A DNA stretch of 64,000 nucleotides from Poseidonibacter lekithochrous (GCF_018861145.1 NZ_JAHKQT010000004.1:171963-235962); one strand, 5' to 3'; numbered from the stretch's first letter, positions 19,565-29,418 are shown. The notes: a model not told the origin generated them from the sequence alone. A program made the numbers and translations.

Positions 19565-19852
19565 TTATGATAATTCAACTCCACAAGAATTGCACTCTTT
19601 TCTAAACCAGCCTCGACCTGGAAACTTTCCACACTTTGGACACTTCCATAAAAAAATTGTAAATCCCATATATATTACAAAACCTGCAATTGCAGCATTA
19701 AACCATGTTTGTTCATTAAAACCAAATAATTCATCTAGTTCTTTTACTTTCATTACAATACTTGGTGTTAATAATGCAAAAAACATAAAGGCAACTATTT
19801 TAGCATTTAGTATAACTTTTGCAAACTCTTTTTTCACGTCTTCATTTTTCAT
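19565..19852 (-). CDS. small membrane protein with zinc-ribbon tail
   Basis: 95 aa. Two hydrophobic helices (about 18-36 and 50-68) are followed by CPKC and CNSC pairs near the C-terminus, a likely zinc ribbon on the cytoplasmic side. AGGGAT precedes the ATG at a good distance. A similar-length frame on the other strand over the same bases has no such features. No family name recognised. Confidence 0.72.
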   Translation of the reverse strand: MKNEDVKKEFAKVILNAKIVAFMFFALLTPSIVMKVKELDELFGFNEQTWFNAAIAGFVIYMGFTIFLWKCPKCGKFPGRGWFRKECNSCGVELS

Positions 19853-19934
19853 TTTATATCCCTAAAAATTAGTACTTCATTATATGTTAAATATATAAAA
19901 AAATGATAAAATTTTAAATATAAAAGGATAATTA

Positions 19935-20219
19935 ATGGCAAAAAGTGCAACAGCTAGACATATTTTACTAAATACAGAGAAATTAGCAAAAAAAATAAAA
20001 AAAGAGATAATTCAAAAAGAGATAACATTTGAAAAAGCTGCTAAGAAATTTTCAAAATGTTCTTCAGGTAAAAGAGGTGGTCATTTAGGTACTTTTTCAA
20101 AAGGTGATATGGTAAAAGAATTCGATGATGTAGTCTTTACAAAAGAATTATTAAGAATTCATGGACCTATTAAAACTGAATTTGGATTTCATTTAATAGA
20201 AATAACTTCAAGATATTAA
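19935..20219 (+). CDS. ppiC: parvulin-type peptidyl-prolyl isomerase (PpiC-like)
   Basis: 94 aa, a single parvulin domain without signal peptide. ARHILL at the start, the SKCSSGKRGGHLGTFSKGDMV segment, and FGFHLIEI at the end are the family's conserved blocks. Cytosolic foldase catalysing cis-trans isomerisation before proline. AAAGGA ribosome binding site. Confidence 0.9.
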   Translation: MAKSATARHILLNTEKLAKKIKKEIIQKEITFEKAAKKFSKCSSGKRGGHLGTFSKGDMVKEFDDVVFTKELLRIHGPIKTEFGFHLIEITSRY

Positions 20220-20272
20220 ACCCTCCAATAATGATTTCTATTCCCAAATTCTAATTTTATATTTACAATATT

Positions 20273-20285
20273 GATAATAATTATC
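20273..20285. promoter_or_regulatory. Fur-type palindrome upstream of tolC-macAB operon
   Basis: GATAATAATTATC is an exact 6-1-6 inverted repeat matching the Fur consensus unit. It lies 78 bases before the operon's TTG start. The same type of site precedes the TonB receptor gene at 24781. Confidence 0.7.
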
Positions 20286-20300
20286 TTAATTAATTAAGAT
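20283..20300. promoter_or_regulatory. 18-bp perfect palindrome next to Fur-type site
   Basis: ATCTTAATTAATTAAGAT is self-complementary over 18 bases and shares three bases with the Fur-type site. A near copy, GTCTTTAATTAATTAAGAC, occurs at 24863-24881 before the TonB receptor. Probably an operator or an extension of the Fur-binding region. Confidence 0.5.
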
Positions 20301-20310
20301 CTAAGATTAA

Positions 20311-20327
20311 GTTAATATATTGTTAAA
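20311..20327. promoter_or_regulatory. 11-bp spaced GTTAA direct repeat
   Basis: GTTAATAT at 20311 and GTTAAAGA at 20322 repeat with a period of 11 bases, the spacing used by OmpR/PhoB-family response regulators. A longer run with the same unit and period lies at 24822-24851. Function inferred from spacing only. Confidence 0.4.
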
Positions 20328-20362
20328 GAAGATGAAATATAATTTTAGAAAAAGGAATATAA

Positions 20363-21556
20363 TTGAAAAGAATTATTATTTATTCTCTTTTATGCAGCTG
20401 CGCATTTTCAAATGAATTAAATTTATTAGAAAATGAAAAAAAGAATTTAAGAGAAATAGAAAAAAAGATTATTCACGAGAACTATAATACTTTAAAAAAT
20501 GACTGGATAGGAGGAGTAGATTTAAATTCAAGTGTAAGTAGAGATCATTCTTTTTCATCACAAAATGACAATTTTACAAAAAGTATATCTATTGGATTTT
20601 CACAAAGTATATATGAGTCTGGAGGTATTGAGTTTTCAATAAAAAAAGCTAAAGACACATTAAGTTATGATTTAATTGAGTGGGAAAATGAAAATATTTC
20701 AATTTTACAAACTATATATCAAACTCTTTTAGAAATCAAAAAGTTAAAATTAGAAATTTTACAAAATGATTTTAATTTAGAGAATAAAAAAATAGAATTA
20801 ATCCTAAAAAGGATTCAATATAAAGCAGGGAAAGTCGATATTATAGAGTTAAACAATGCCATAATGTCAAAAAACACTCAATTTAAAAGTAATATTTCTT
20901 TACAGAATTCATTAAAAGATAAAGAGCATGAATTATCTAAATATACGCATCTAAAATACGATGAAATTGAGATTATTGATTTTAAAAAACTTAATAAAGA
21001 TGAATTTATAAAAAATAGTATTGCCCTGAGATTATCAAATTCAAAAATAGATTTACTAAATACTACGTATAAACAACTTAAAAGTTCTTATGGTCCTCAA
21101 GTAAACTTATCTTCAAATTTATCTTATTCAAATAATGATGATTTAACTAATAATACAAACAAAGACGCTTCATCTGGAAATATAGGACTTAAACTTTCAA
21201 TGCCATTATTTGATATGACTAAAAAATCAAAACTAGAAAAATCAAAACTAGAAGTATTAAAAGAAAAAATAAATTTTAAAGATACAAGAAATGACTTAAG
21301 TCATACTTTTGAGCAAATTTTAACCCAACTAGATACATACGAACAATATGAAAAAACAATAATTGAAAATCTAAGATTATATGATGATTTAATTTCTGTA
21401 AATAATACTTCAAATAACGCAGGTATGACTTCAGGTTATGACTTAGAAATACTAAAAAACACTAAAAAAATAAATGAATATGATTTAGAAATAAATGATA
21501 TTAATACAAAACTTGAATACTCAAAACTATATTTTATGACAAAGGCTAAAAGTTAA
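20363..21556 (+). CDS. TolC-family outer membrane efflux protein
   Basis: Outer-membrane channel of a tripartite exporter. 397 aa with a signal peptide ending near residue 16 and two long alpha-helical hairpins separated by beta segments (GGVDLNSSVSRD, YGPQVNLSSNLSYSNN), as in the OEP family. Slightly short compared with 430-490 for TolC. TTG start preceded by AAAGGA. First gene of a four-gene operon; its stop overlaps the adaptor start (TAATG). Expression is likely iron-controlled given the Fur-type site upstream. Confidence 0.85.
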   Translation: MKRIIIYSLLCSCAFSNELNLLENEKKNLREIEKKIIHENYNTLKNDWIGGVDLNSSVSRDHSFSSQNDNFTKSISIGFSQSIYESGGIEFSIKKAKDTLSYDLIEWENENISILQTIYQTLLEIKKLKLEILQNDFNLENKKIELILKRIQYKAGKVDIIELNNAIMSKNTQFKSNISLQNSLKDKEHELSKYTHLKYDEIEIIDFKKLNKDEFIKNSIALRLSNSKIDLLNTTYKQLKSSYGPQVNLSSNLSYSNNDDLTNNTNKDASSGNIGLKLSMPLFDMTKKSKLEKSKLEVLKEKINFKDTRNDLSHTFEQILTQLDTYEQYEKTIIENLRLYDDLISVNNTSNNAGMTSGYDLEILKNTKKINEYDLEINDINTKLEYSKLYFMTKAKS

Positions 21557-22824
21557 TGGAAACAAATTTACAAAATGAATTGAATAATTATTCAAATAAA
21601 AAATCTAGTAGCAAATTTATTTGGATAATATTTTTACTATTAATAATTACAGCTGGAGTTTACTACTATTTTGTAATAAACAAAGAAAATGAATCAACAA
21701 AAGTACAGTTTACTACAAACCTAATTAAAAAAGGAGATGTTTTAGTTACTGTAATGGCAACAGGAAATACAGAACCTACAAATAGTGTGGATATTGGTAT
21801 AGAAGTTTCAGGAACTGTAAAAGAAGTTTATGTAGATTTTAATGATGAAGTTAAAATTGGACAAGTACTTGCAAAACTTGACACAACAAAACTACAATCA
21901 AAAGTAGATAGCTCAAGAGCTTCGTTAACTATTGCAAAGGCAAATCAAAAAGAGAGCTTAGTAAATGTAAAGAATAAAAAACTAAATTATAATAGAACAT
22001 TAAAAATGTATGAAGAATCAAAGGGTAAATATCCTTCACAAAATGAACTAGATGATACAAGGTTTTCGTATGAAAGTAGTCTAGCAAGTTATGATAGTGC
22101 AAAAGCAAAAGTCTTGCAAGCTCAATTTAATTTACAAACAGATGAAGAAAATCTTCAAAAAGCAGTAGTAAAATCTTCAATTAATGGAATAGTTTTAAAT
22201 AGAGAAGTTGAAGTAGGACAAACAGTAGCAGCCTCAATGTCAACACCAACACTATTCACACTTGCAAAAGATTTATCAAAAATGGATTTAGTTGTTAGTA
22301 TAGATGAAGCAGATGTTGCAGATATTAAAAAAGATTTAGATGTAACTTTTACAGTTGATGCTTATCCAAATGAGACTTTTAAAGGAAAAATCAAACAAGT
22401 AAGATATAACCCAGTTGATGTAAATGGAGTTGTAACATATGAAACAGTTGTTTTAGTAAACAATGAAAAACTACTTTTAAGACCGGGAATGACATCAAGT
22501 GCAAAAATTTTTACAAAACAAATTAAAAATAAATTACTAGTACCAAATGCTGCATTTAGATTTAAACCTAAAACTAATAAAGTTAAACAAAAAAGTGGAA
22601 TGAATAGTCTGGTATCACAACAAAGAAGACCTAAAAGAGAAGCTAAAACAAAACAATTAGGTAAACCAAAAGATATCAAAGCTATTTGGATACTTGAAGA
22701 TGGTGAACCTAAAAGGGTTAGAGTTAAAACTCTTGCTAGTGATGGCAAATTTACAGCAGTTGAATCAAAAGACTTAAAAATCGATGACAATATAATTATA
22801 TCTCAAAGTAGTTCTAATGGTTAA
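21556..22824 (+). CDS. MacA-like periplasmic adaptor
   Basis: Membrane-fusion protein of 422 aa linking the ABC permease to the TolC channel. One helix at about 22-42, lipoyl/barrel-sandwich halves around a coiled coil (residues about 110-200), then beta-barrel domains; a basic linker (about 340-365) interrupts the C-terminal part. Starts inside the tolC stop and overlaps the ATPase gene by eight bases, so translation is coupled. Confidence 0.85.
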   Translation: METNLQNELNNYSNKKSSSKFIWIIFLLLIITAGVYYYFVINKENESTKVQFTTNLIKKGDVLVTVMATGNTEPTNSVDIGIEVSGTVKEVYVDFNDEVKIGQVLAKLDTTKLQSKVDSSRASLTIAKANQKESLVNVKNKKLNYNRTLKMYEESKGKYPSQNELDDTRFSYESSLASYDSAKAKVLQAQFNLQTDEENLQKAVVKSSINGIVLNREVEVGQTVAASMSTPTLFTLAKDLSKMDLVVSIDEADVADIKKDLDVTFTVDAYPNETFKGKIKQVRYNPVDVNGVVTYETVVLVNNEKLLLRPGMTSSAKIFTKQIKNKLLVPNAAFRFKPKTNKVKQKSGMNSLVSQQRRPKREAKTKQLGKPKDIKAIWILEDGEPKRVRVKTLASDGKFTAVESKDLKIDDNIIISQSSSNG

Positions 22825-23521
22825 AGAAAAAGCACTAATTGAGTTTAAAAATATTGTTAAAACTTATGGAAAAGGTGATGCTAAAACTTATGCATTAAAT
22901 GGGGTTGATTTATCTATTAAAGAAAGTGAATTTGTTGCAATTATGGGAGCAAGTGGTAGTGGAAAGTCAACAGCTATGAATATGATTGGATGTTTAGATA
23001 ATCCAAGCTCTGGACAGTATTTATTTAATGATATTAATGTTGAAAAATTAAATAGAAATCAAATGGCACTAATTAGAAGAAATTACATTGGTTTTGTTTT
23101 TCAAAGTTTTAATTTATTAGGAAGAACAAGTGCTTTAGAAAATGTCGAACTACCTTTAGTTTATAGAAAAATACCAGCAGCAAAAAGAAGAGAATTAGCT
23201 TTTGAAGCTTTAAAAAAGGTGGGTTTAGAAAGTGTTGTTCATCACGCTCCATCTCAGCTATCAGGAGGACAACAACAAAGAGTTGCAATTGCAAGAGCAA
23301 TTGTTACAAATCCATTGATATTATTAGCAGATGAACCTACTGGAAACCTTGATAGTATTAAAAGTATAGAAATAATGAATTTGCTAAAAGAGTTAAATGA
23401 AGAATCAAAAATAACTATTATTATGGTAACACATGAAGAAGATATGGCCCAATATGCAAATAGAATAGTTTATTTTAGAGATGGACATATTTCAGATAGC
23501 TTAAAAAAAGGATTTAAATAA
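22817..23521 (+). CDS. MacB-type ABC transporter ATPase
   Basis: 234 aa ATP-binding subunit of the LolD/MacB/FtsE class. Walker [11 protein letters not shown]-loop VFQSFNLL, signature LSGGQQQR, Walker [12 protein letters not shown] and the H-loop His are all intact. It powers the permease encoded next, whose start overlaps its stop by one base. In MacB of enterobacteria these are one chain; here they are separate. Confidence 0.92.
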   Translation: MVKEKALIEFKNIVKTYGKGDAKTYALNGVDLSIKESEFVAIMGASGSGKSTAMNMIGCLDNPSSGQYLFNDINVEKLNRNQMALIRRNYIGFVFQSFNLLGRTSALENVELPLVYRKIPAAKRRELAFEALKKVGLESVVHHAPSQLSGGQQQRVAIARAIVTNPLILLADEPTGNLDSIKSIEIMNLLKELNEESKITIIMVTHEEDMAQYANRIVYFRDGHISDSLKKGFK

Positions 23522-24732
23522 TGTTAATAAATGCTTTTTTAATTGCTATAAAAGAAATAAGAAGAAATATTTTACGATCAATTCTTACAATTTTAGGAAT
23601 AGTAATTGGTGTTGCTTCAGTTATTGCAATGGTAATGATTGGTGATGGGACAACTGAAAATGTAAAGAAAAACATCCAAAAACTTGGAACTAATATGTTA
23701 ACAATTAGAGTAGGACAAGAAAGAAGAGGACCTCCACGAAGTGATAATACTGCAAGATATTTTAAAGATGATGATTTAGAATCTTTACGATATGAAATAG
23801 AAAATATTTCAGGAGTTGCAACTGAGGATGATACAAATATTAATGCTATATATGGAAATAAAAGTCATGCAACCGAAATAGTAGGAACTAATAATGATTT
23901 CTTTTTAATCAAAAATTGGGAATTAGAAAGTGGAAGACTTTTTGATGAAGATGAATTAGAAAGTGGTAAAACAGTATGTATTTTAGGTGCAACTGTTGTA
24001 AAACAAATTTTTGAAGATATAAATCCAATTGGAGAAAAACTTAGATTAAAAAGTTTTTCTTGTACGGTTATTGGTGTTTTAAAAGGAAAAGGAGCTGCTG
24101 CATTTGGTAGAGATCAAGATGAAATAATTGTTGCACCTTTAAGAATGTATCAAAGAAAAATAAAAGGGAATAAAGATATTAGAACAATTATTGTTTCCAT
24201 TAATGAAAGTAAAAATATAAAAAAAGCAAAAACTGATATTTCAGCATTAATGAGAGAAAGAAGAGCAATAGGAATAGATGAAGAAGATAATTTCAATATA
24301 AGAGATATGGAAGATTTATTATCTACAATGACATCAACAACTAAAACTTTAACCTATCTTTTAGGGTCAATTGCAGCTATTTCTTTATTAGTTGGAGGTA
24401 TTGGAATTATGAATATAATGCTGGTATCAGTAACAGAGAGGACAAGAGAAATAGGAACAAGACTTGCAATTGGAGCAATGGAAAAAGAAGTATTATTACA
24501 GTTTTTAGTTGAAGCCATTGTTTTATCAACATTAGGTGGTATTATTGGAATATTGTTAGGTTTAAGTATTGGTTATACTAGTGTTAATATCATGCAATTA
24601 CCATTTATAATTAATCAACAAATCATAGTAATAGCTTTTGTTTTTTCAACATTAATTGGTGTCATATTTGGATATTTCCCAGCAAGAAAGGCTGCAAGAT
24701 TAAATCCAATTGATGCATTAAGATATGAATAG
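23521..24732 (+). CDS. MacB-type ABC transporter permease
   Basis: 403 aa with an N-terminal helix, a large periplasmic MacB_PCD domain (about residues 50-240) and a C-terminal FtsX domain of three helices including [23 protein letters not shown]. Works with the ATPase and adaptor as a mechanotransmission exporter that drives periplasmic substrates through TolC. Last gene of the operon. Substrate unknown; the iron-type promoter suggests a siderophore-like molecule. Confidence 0.9.
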   Translation: MLINAFLIAIKEIRRNILRSILTILGIVIGVASVIAMVMIGDGTTENVKKNIQKLGTNMLTIRVGQERRGPPRSDNTARYFKDDDLESLRYEIENISGVATEDDTNINAIYGNKSHATEIVGTNNDFFLIKNWELESGRLFDEDELESGKTVCILGATVVKQIFEDINPIGEKLRLKSFSCTVIGVLKGKGAAAFGRDQDEIIVAPLRMYQRKIKGNKDIRTIIVSINESKNIKKAKTDISALMRERRAIGIDEEDNFNIRDMEDLLSTMTSTTKTLTYLLGSIAAISLLVGGIGIMNIMLVSVTERTREIGTRLAIGAMEKEVLLQFLVEAIVLSTLGGIIGILLGLSIGYTSVNIMQLPFIINQQIIVIAFVFSTLIGVIFGYFPARKAARLNPIDALRYE

Positions 24733-24780
24733 AGTTAAGAAACCTATTCATATCAAAAAAATCACTTTTCAAAGAATAAT

Positions 24781-24793
24781 GATAACAATTATC
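24781..24793. promoter_or_regulatory. Fur-type palindrome upstream of TonB receptor
   Basis: GATAACAATTATC is a 6-1-6 inverted repeat with one mismatch from the perfect form seen at 20273. It lies about 210 bases before the receptor ATG. Confidence 0.62.
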
Positions 24794-24821
24794 AATCTTA
24801 GTTAATTTTAAGATTACATTT

Positions 24822-24851
24822 GTTAATATGCCGTTAATATTTTGTTAACAA
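24822..24851. promoter_or_regulatory. three 11-bp spaced GTTAA direct repeats
   Basis: GTTAATAT at 24822, GTTAATAT at 24833 and GTTAACAA at 24844 form three in-phase half-sites with a period of 11 bases, as expected for tandem binding of OmpR/PhoB-type regulators. The same unit and period occur before the tolC operon at 20311. Confidence 0.45.
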
Positions 24852-24927
24852 TTAGTAAATAAGTCTTTAATTAATTAAGACCTATCAAAAAGAAACTACT
24901 TTTAATGAAATAAAAAATTATTCAGCT

Positions 24928-24978
24928 AGCCACAATCTAACTATTATTCAAAATAAATAGCCAGCCACAATTTTAACT
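24928..24978. repeat. short direct repeat in TonB receptor leader
   Basis: AGCCACAATCTAACT (from 24928) and AGCCACAATTTTAACT (from 24963) lie 35 bases apart just before the ribosome binding site of the receptor gene. Could be regulatory half-sites or a small duplication. Confidence 0.4.
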
Positions 24979-25000
24979 TAAATATTCACTAAGGAAAAAA

Positions 25001-26932
25001 ATGAACATAAAAATTGCAAAAACTGTTGCAGCATTATTGCTGGCTAATATTTCTGTACTTGCAGAAGAGACTCAATTATCAGATGTAAATGTAAACACAT
25101 CAGCATTTGATGCCCAAGTAAAATCTATTTCATCTAAACAATTAGAAGAAGAGCAAGCAAGTGATGTAAAAGATGTTTTAAAAGCACTTCCAAGTGTTAC
25201 GGTTGATGGAAATGCTAGATATGGGCAAAAAGTTTATGTAAGAGGTTTAGAAGATAAATTTGCAAATATTACAGTTGATGGAGCTAAACTTGGAGGACAA
25301 TTATTTCATCATTCAGGTGATCAAACAATTGATGCTTCATTATTAAAAATCTCTTCAGTTGAACTGGGACCAAACTCAGCTTTAAGTGGACCTGGTGTTG
25401 TAAATGGTTCATTTAAATATGAAACAAAAGATCCAAGTGATTTTTTATCTGAAAATGAAGTTTTTGGAGGAAAAATATCTTTAGGATATGAAACAGCAAG
25501 AGAGAGAAAAAAAGGTAGTGTTGCTGTTTTTGGAAAAATTAATAACAAAGTAGAATTTGTAGGAATGGGTTCGATTTCAAATGATGGAACTTTAACTTTA
25601 GGAAATGGCGAAGAAATCAATAATAAGGAAAGTAAACTAAAAAGTGGTTTAGCAAAAATTGTAATTAAACCTGATGAATATAATACTATTAAACTAGCTT
25701 ATAATAAATATGAAGATGGTGGAGATAGAGCTATTTCAGGTGAAAAGATTGGAAGTGAAACAGACGAAGAAGATTACAGTTCAATCAATAGAGATACTTA
25801 TACATTAAACTATAAATATACTCCTGATAATGAGTATGTACAAGTTGAAGCAAATGTATTTACTAATAAACAATATATGGAAAGAGAAGCAAGTGACACA
25901 GCAGGTTATCGAGAATATGAAAATTCTTCAAAAGGTTATGATTTAAGAAACACTTCTTTACTTGGAATAAATAAATTAACATATGGTACTGATTATACAC
26001 ATGAAGAGCAAGAGAAAACTGATTCAGGTGTTTCAATTAATGGTGGTGAAGTTGATAATATTGGATTATACCTTGAAGATGAAATAGCCTTTGATAGATT
26101 AACACTTACACTAGGTGCAAGATATGACAAATATGAATTAGGTGGAATTTATGATGGAACATTTAATCAACTTTCTCCAAAAATGAAATTAAAATATCAA
26201 GTATCAGATAATTTAGCTCTAAGAGCTGCATACGGTAGAATATTTAAAGGTCCAGCACTTGGTGAAACTTTAATGTTAAATGATACTATTGTTCAAGATG
26301 CAGATAGTACACCACAAACAGGTCATAACTATGAAGTTGGGTTAGATTATAATTTAACAAAAGCTTTAGATGCAGATGATTCAATTATTGGCTTTAATGT
26401 GTATAGATACAATGTAGATGAATATGCACATACTACAAAAAATACTGCATTAGCTTCTCATGGAGATATGGTAATTTGGGGAACAGAAACAATGTTCTCT
26501 TATAACAAAAATAAATTAGGAATTACAGCAAGTCATACTTATACAGATGGTGAACAAACGAATTCTGATGGTATTAAATATGATCCTAAAACTGCAAAAA
26601 TACATGTATTTAAAGTTGGAGTAAATTATCAAGTAACTAATGAATTTAAAGTTAATTATAATTCTCAATTTGTACCAGGTAATGAATGGGACACATATTC
26701 TTCAAGAAGTAATAGTATTACTTCAAATGAAAGAAAAGGTTATGCAGTTCATGATGTAAACTTTACATTTAAGCCTACACCTTTAAAAAACACTACTTTT
26801 AACTTTGGAGTTGGGAATATCTTTGATAAAGCATATGTAAGACATACTGCTTTTGGTTCTCAAACAACTAGTACTAATAAAGCCTATGAAATAGGTAGAA
26901 ACTTCAAGTTTCAAGTTTCATATAAGTTTTAA
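25001..26932 (+). CDS. TonB-dependent outer membrane receptor
   Basis: 643 aa. Signal peptide of about 21 residues, then a plug domain (about 35-145) with the LPSVTVDGNARYGQKVYVRG block, then a 22-strand-type barrel ending in a C-terminal aromatic (KFQVSYKF), the usual signal for outer-membrane insertion. Imports an iron or other metal complex with energy from TonB. A Fur-type site lies upstream, and the PepSY membrane protein lies downstream, consistent with iron uptake. The exact ligand is not determinable. Confidence 0.9.
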   Translation: MNIKIAKTVAALLLANISVLAEETQLSDVNVNTSAFDAQVKSISSKQLEEEQASDVKDVLKALPSVTVDGNARYGQKVYVRGLEDKFANITVDGAKLGGQLFHHSGDQTIDASLLKISSVELGPNSALSGPGVVNGSFKYETKDPSDFLSENEVFGGKISLGYETARERKKGSVAVFGKINNKVEFVGMGSISNDGTLTLGNGEEINNKESKLKSGLAKIVIKPDEYNTIKLAYNKYEDGGDRAISGEKIGSETDEEDYSSINRDTYTLNYKYTPDNEYVQVEANVFTNKQYMEREASDTAGYREYENSSKGYDLRNTSLLGINKLTYGTDYTHEEQEKTDSGVSINGGEVDNIGLYLEDEIAFDRLTLTLGARYDKYELGGIYDGTFNQLSPKMKLKYQVSDNLALRAAYGRIFKGPALGETLMLNDTIVQDADSTPQTGHNYEVGLDYNLTKALDADDSIIGFNVYRYNVDEYAHTTKNTALASHGDMVIWGTETMFSYNKNKLGITASHTYTDGEQTNSDGIKYDPKTAKIHVFKVGVNYQVTNEFKVNYNSQFVPGNEWDTYSSRSNSITSNERKGYAVHDVNFTFKPTPLKNTTFNFGVGNIFDKAYVRHTAFGSQTTSTNKAYEIGRNFKFQVSYKF

Positions 26933-26935
26933 TTA

Positions 26936-26993
26936 AAATGATGGATATTAACTTTATTAATAAATTTTAATATTGTTAATACACCATCATTTT
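26936..26993. terminator. stem-loop after TonB receptor gene
   Basis: AAAATGATGG pairs with CCATCATTTT, with a second inner pairing ATTAAC/GTTAAT. It starts a few bases after the stop codon and may attenuate or protect the mRNA before the PepSY gene. No long T tract. Confidence 0.5.
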
Positions 26994-27027
26994 ACTTTTA
27001 CATAATTTTAAAGAGAGTTTGATATTT

Positions 27028-28185
27028 ATGCATAAAAAAATATGGTTTAAAATACATTTATACATTGGATTAACTGCAGGAATTATTCTTATGGTTATTG
27101 GAATTACCGGGGCTATGATATCTTTTCAAAAAGAGATTTTATGGTTAATTAACAAAGATAGTAATGTAGTTAAAGTTAATAACACAAAACTAAGTGAAAA
27201 GCAACTTATAGATAATTTTAAATCAAAATTTCCAAAATCAAATATTAGAGCTTTAACAATAAATAGTGATCCAACATCATCTGTAATAATAAATATAGCA
27301 AGTAATGCTAAAGGAAAAGCTGGAAGAAGAGGAATTAATTACTATATAAATCCATATAACTCAGAAATTTTACCTAGTGTAAAAGGAGCAAAAGTATTTA
27401 AATTTATTGAAATAATACATAGAGGACTTGTTGCTGGAGAGATTGGTAAACAAATTGTAGGTGCCTGTACATTAGTACTATTAGTCTTAATGATAAGTGG
27501 AGTTTTAGTTTATCTTCCTAGATTGAAAAGAGCATTTTTTAAAAGTTTTACATTTAAGTTTAAACAAAAAGGTAGAAGTTTTCTATCAACAATGCATAGT
27601 TCACTTGGAATGTGGGTAATTCCATTTTATCTTGTATCAACGATAACTGGACTATCCTTGTCTTATCATTGGTTTAATGATATTCTTCATACAATAACAG
27701 GTGTTGAAAAAAGAGCCCAAAAAAGACCTGCTGTTGCATCTAGCAAAGTACAAATGACTAAAAATACTAAAAAAAGTATAAATAAAAAGAATAGTCAAGA
27801 ACCTGTATTATCTTCAGAAAAAGTACAAAATATTTTTGATTTATTTAAAGAAAATGTTACAGATTATTCAAGCGCTAGTCTTAGACTTGAAGAAAAGAAA
27901 GGTATTTATACTTTTAATTATATGAAGAAAAATCCAATTCATTATAGAGCAAGAAATCAAATTTCTTTAAATTTAAGAAATAATACAGTTGTTAAGCATG
28001 ATGAATTTTCAAAAAAACCTTTAGAAGAAAAATTATTGAAAAGTATTATACCTCTTCACACAGGAGAGTATTTTGGAAGAATAGGTCAAATTTTAATGCT
28101 TATTGCATCTTTAACTATGCCATTATTTACAATTACAGGATTTATGATGTATTTCCAAAGAAAAAGAAAAAGCAAGAATAAGTAA
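27028..28185 (+). CDS. PepSY-associated transmembrane protein
   Basis: Inner-membrane protein of 385 aa with four long helices (near residues 8-35, 140-165, 190-215 and the C-terminal 350-375) and two periplasmic PepSY-like regions, as in the PiuB/FsrB-like family. Relatives sit beside TonB receptors and are thought to reduce ferric siderophores in the periplasm. His residues near the helix ends could hold haem. I prefer the ATG at 28 bases into this line (27028), spaced ten bases from GAGAG, over a TTG at 27019. Confidence 0.82.
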   Translation: MHKKIWFKIHLYIGLTAGIILMVIGITGAMISFQKEILWLINKDSNVVKVNNTKLSEKQLIDNFKSKFPKSNIRALTINSDPTSSVIINIASNAKGKAGRRGINYYINPYNSEILPSVKGAKVFKFIEIIHRGLVAGEIGKQIVGACTLVLLVLMISGVLVYLPRLKRAFFKSFTFKFKQKGRSFLSTMHSSLGMWVIPFYLVSTITGLSLSYHWFNDILHTITGVEKRAQKRPAVASSKVQMTKNTKKSINKKNSQEPVLSSEKVQNIFDLFKENVTDYSSASLRLEEKKGIYTFNYMKKNPIHYRARNQISLNLRNNTVVKHDEFSKKPLEEKLLKSIIPLHTGEYFGRIGQILMLIASLTMPLFTITGFMMYFQRKRKSKNK

Positions 28186-28203
28186 AATTTACTCTTGCTT
28201 TTT
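28167..28203. terminator. bidirectional terminator
   Basis: AAAAAGCAAGA pairs with TCTTGCTTTTT around the stop codons of the convergent PepSY and RNA helicase genes. Eleven perfect pairs and T-rich on the plus side, A-rich on the other, so it serves both directions. Confidence 0.8.
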
Positions 28204-29418
28204 TTCTCTTAATTTATCTTTCTTACTTTTCCTTTTTCCTTTTACTGGCGCTTTACCTTTTTCTCTTTCTAAAGGAATACCTATTAATTCAAAGCCTTCA
28301 ATCTCTTCTCTCTCAAGTTTTATATTTGAACGTTTTTCAATCAATTTAAAATGTTCTTCATTTTCTAAAGTAATAAAAGAAATAGCAAGACCTTCACTTC
28401 CTGCTCTTCCTGTTCTACCAATTCGATGTATATAATCAGCTGGAGATCTTGGTAAATCATAGTTTACAACACATGAAATATCATCAATATGTAAACCACG
28501 TGATGCAATATCTGATGAAAAAAGAATATCTATTTTAGAAGTTTTAAATTCATCTAGAGTATAAATTCTATCTTCTTGTTCTAAATTTCCATGAAATGAT
28601 TCTGCTTTAAAACCATATTTCCTAAATTTTGCAGCTATATTATCTGCTGCTCTATTATTTGCCATAAAAACTAATACTTTTGAGAAGCTGTTTTCTTTTA
28701 GAATCTTTTGTAATAAAGCACTTCTATTTTCTAAGTTTACACTTATTGCTCTTTGCTTTATTAAATCAACTGTTGGTTCTTCATTTTCTATTTCAATTGT
28801 TATAGGATTATTTGTAATCTTTTGAGCAATTTTTTGCATTTTAGGAGGATAAGTAGCTGAGAAAAGAAGGTTTTGTCTTTGCTCTGGAAGATTTGCTAAT
28901 ATCTTTTCTAACTCTTCTTCAAAACCTAAATCAAGCATTTTATCAGCTTCATCCACTACAAAAAAATCTAAGTTCTCTAGATTTATTTGTTTTTTATCTA
29001 AAATATCTAAAAGTCGTCCAGGAGTTGCAACTACAACATCACAACCTTTTTGTATATCTAAAAGTTGGTCACCAATACTTTGTCCACCAATAACACTAAC
29101 AACTTTTATCTTTTTTTCAAAAGATGATGAAAATTTATTAAAAGTATCTGCTACTTGAAGTGTTAATTCTCGTGTTGGTGTTAGAACTAAAGTTTTGATT
29201 TTTGATTTACCAAGAGGTACATTATTTAGCCAATGATTTAAAATAGGAAGAACAAAACTAGCAGTCTTTCCACTTCCAGTTTGTGCACGAGCAAGAATAT
29301 CCTGTGATTTAAAAACTAAAGGTATAACTTTTTCTTGTATTTTCGTAGGAATTTCATAATCATTCTTTTTTAAAGCTTCTTGTATAGGAGCTAATAGATT
29401 AAATTTTGTAAATGACAT
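28189..29418 (-). CDS. DEAD-box RNA helicase, RhlE-like
   Basis: 409 aa. Q-motif region (FTKFNLLAPIQEALKKNDYEIPTKIQ), motif I ARAQTGSGKT, Ia PTRELTLQ, II VVDEADKML, III SATYP, and VI HRIGRTGRAG are intact. The short basic C-terminal tail (KGKRKSKKDKLREKK) favours RhlE/SrmB types. Unwinds RNA in ribosome assembly or mRNA decay. Divergent from the membrane protein at 29417. Confidence 0.9.
   Translation of the reverse strand: MSFTKFNLLAPIQEALKKNDYEIPTKIQEKVIPLVFKSQDILARAQTGSGKTASFVLPILNHWLNNVPLGKSKIKTLVLTPTRELTLQVADTFNKFSSSFEKKIKVVSVIGGQSIGDQLLDIQKGCDVVVATPGRLLDILDKKQINLENLDFFVVDEADKMLDLGFEEELEKILANLPEQRQNLLFSATYPPKMQKIAQKITNNPITIEIENEEPTVDLIKQRAISVNLENRSALLQKILKENSFSKVLVFMANNRAADNIAAKFRKYGFKAESFHGNLEQEDRIYTLDEFKTSKIDILFSSDIASRGLHIDDISCVVNYDLPRSPADYIHRIGRTGRAGSEGLAISFITLENEEHFKLIEKRSNIKLEREEIEGFELIGIPLEREKGKAPVKGKRKSKKDKLREKKQE

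Noticed and set aside
19560..19865. 101-codon plus-strand frame over the zinc-ribbon membrane gene
   Set aside because: The minus-strand frame has AGGGAT before its ATG, membrane helices and Cys pairs; the plus frame has none of these.
22362..22790. 142-codon open frame on the minus strand inside the MacA-like gene
   Set aside because: It mirrors the strongly supported adaptor gene, has no ribosome binding site and reads as low-complexity hydrophobic sequence.
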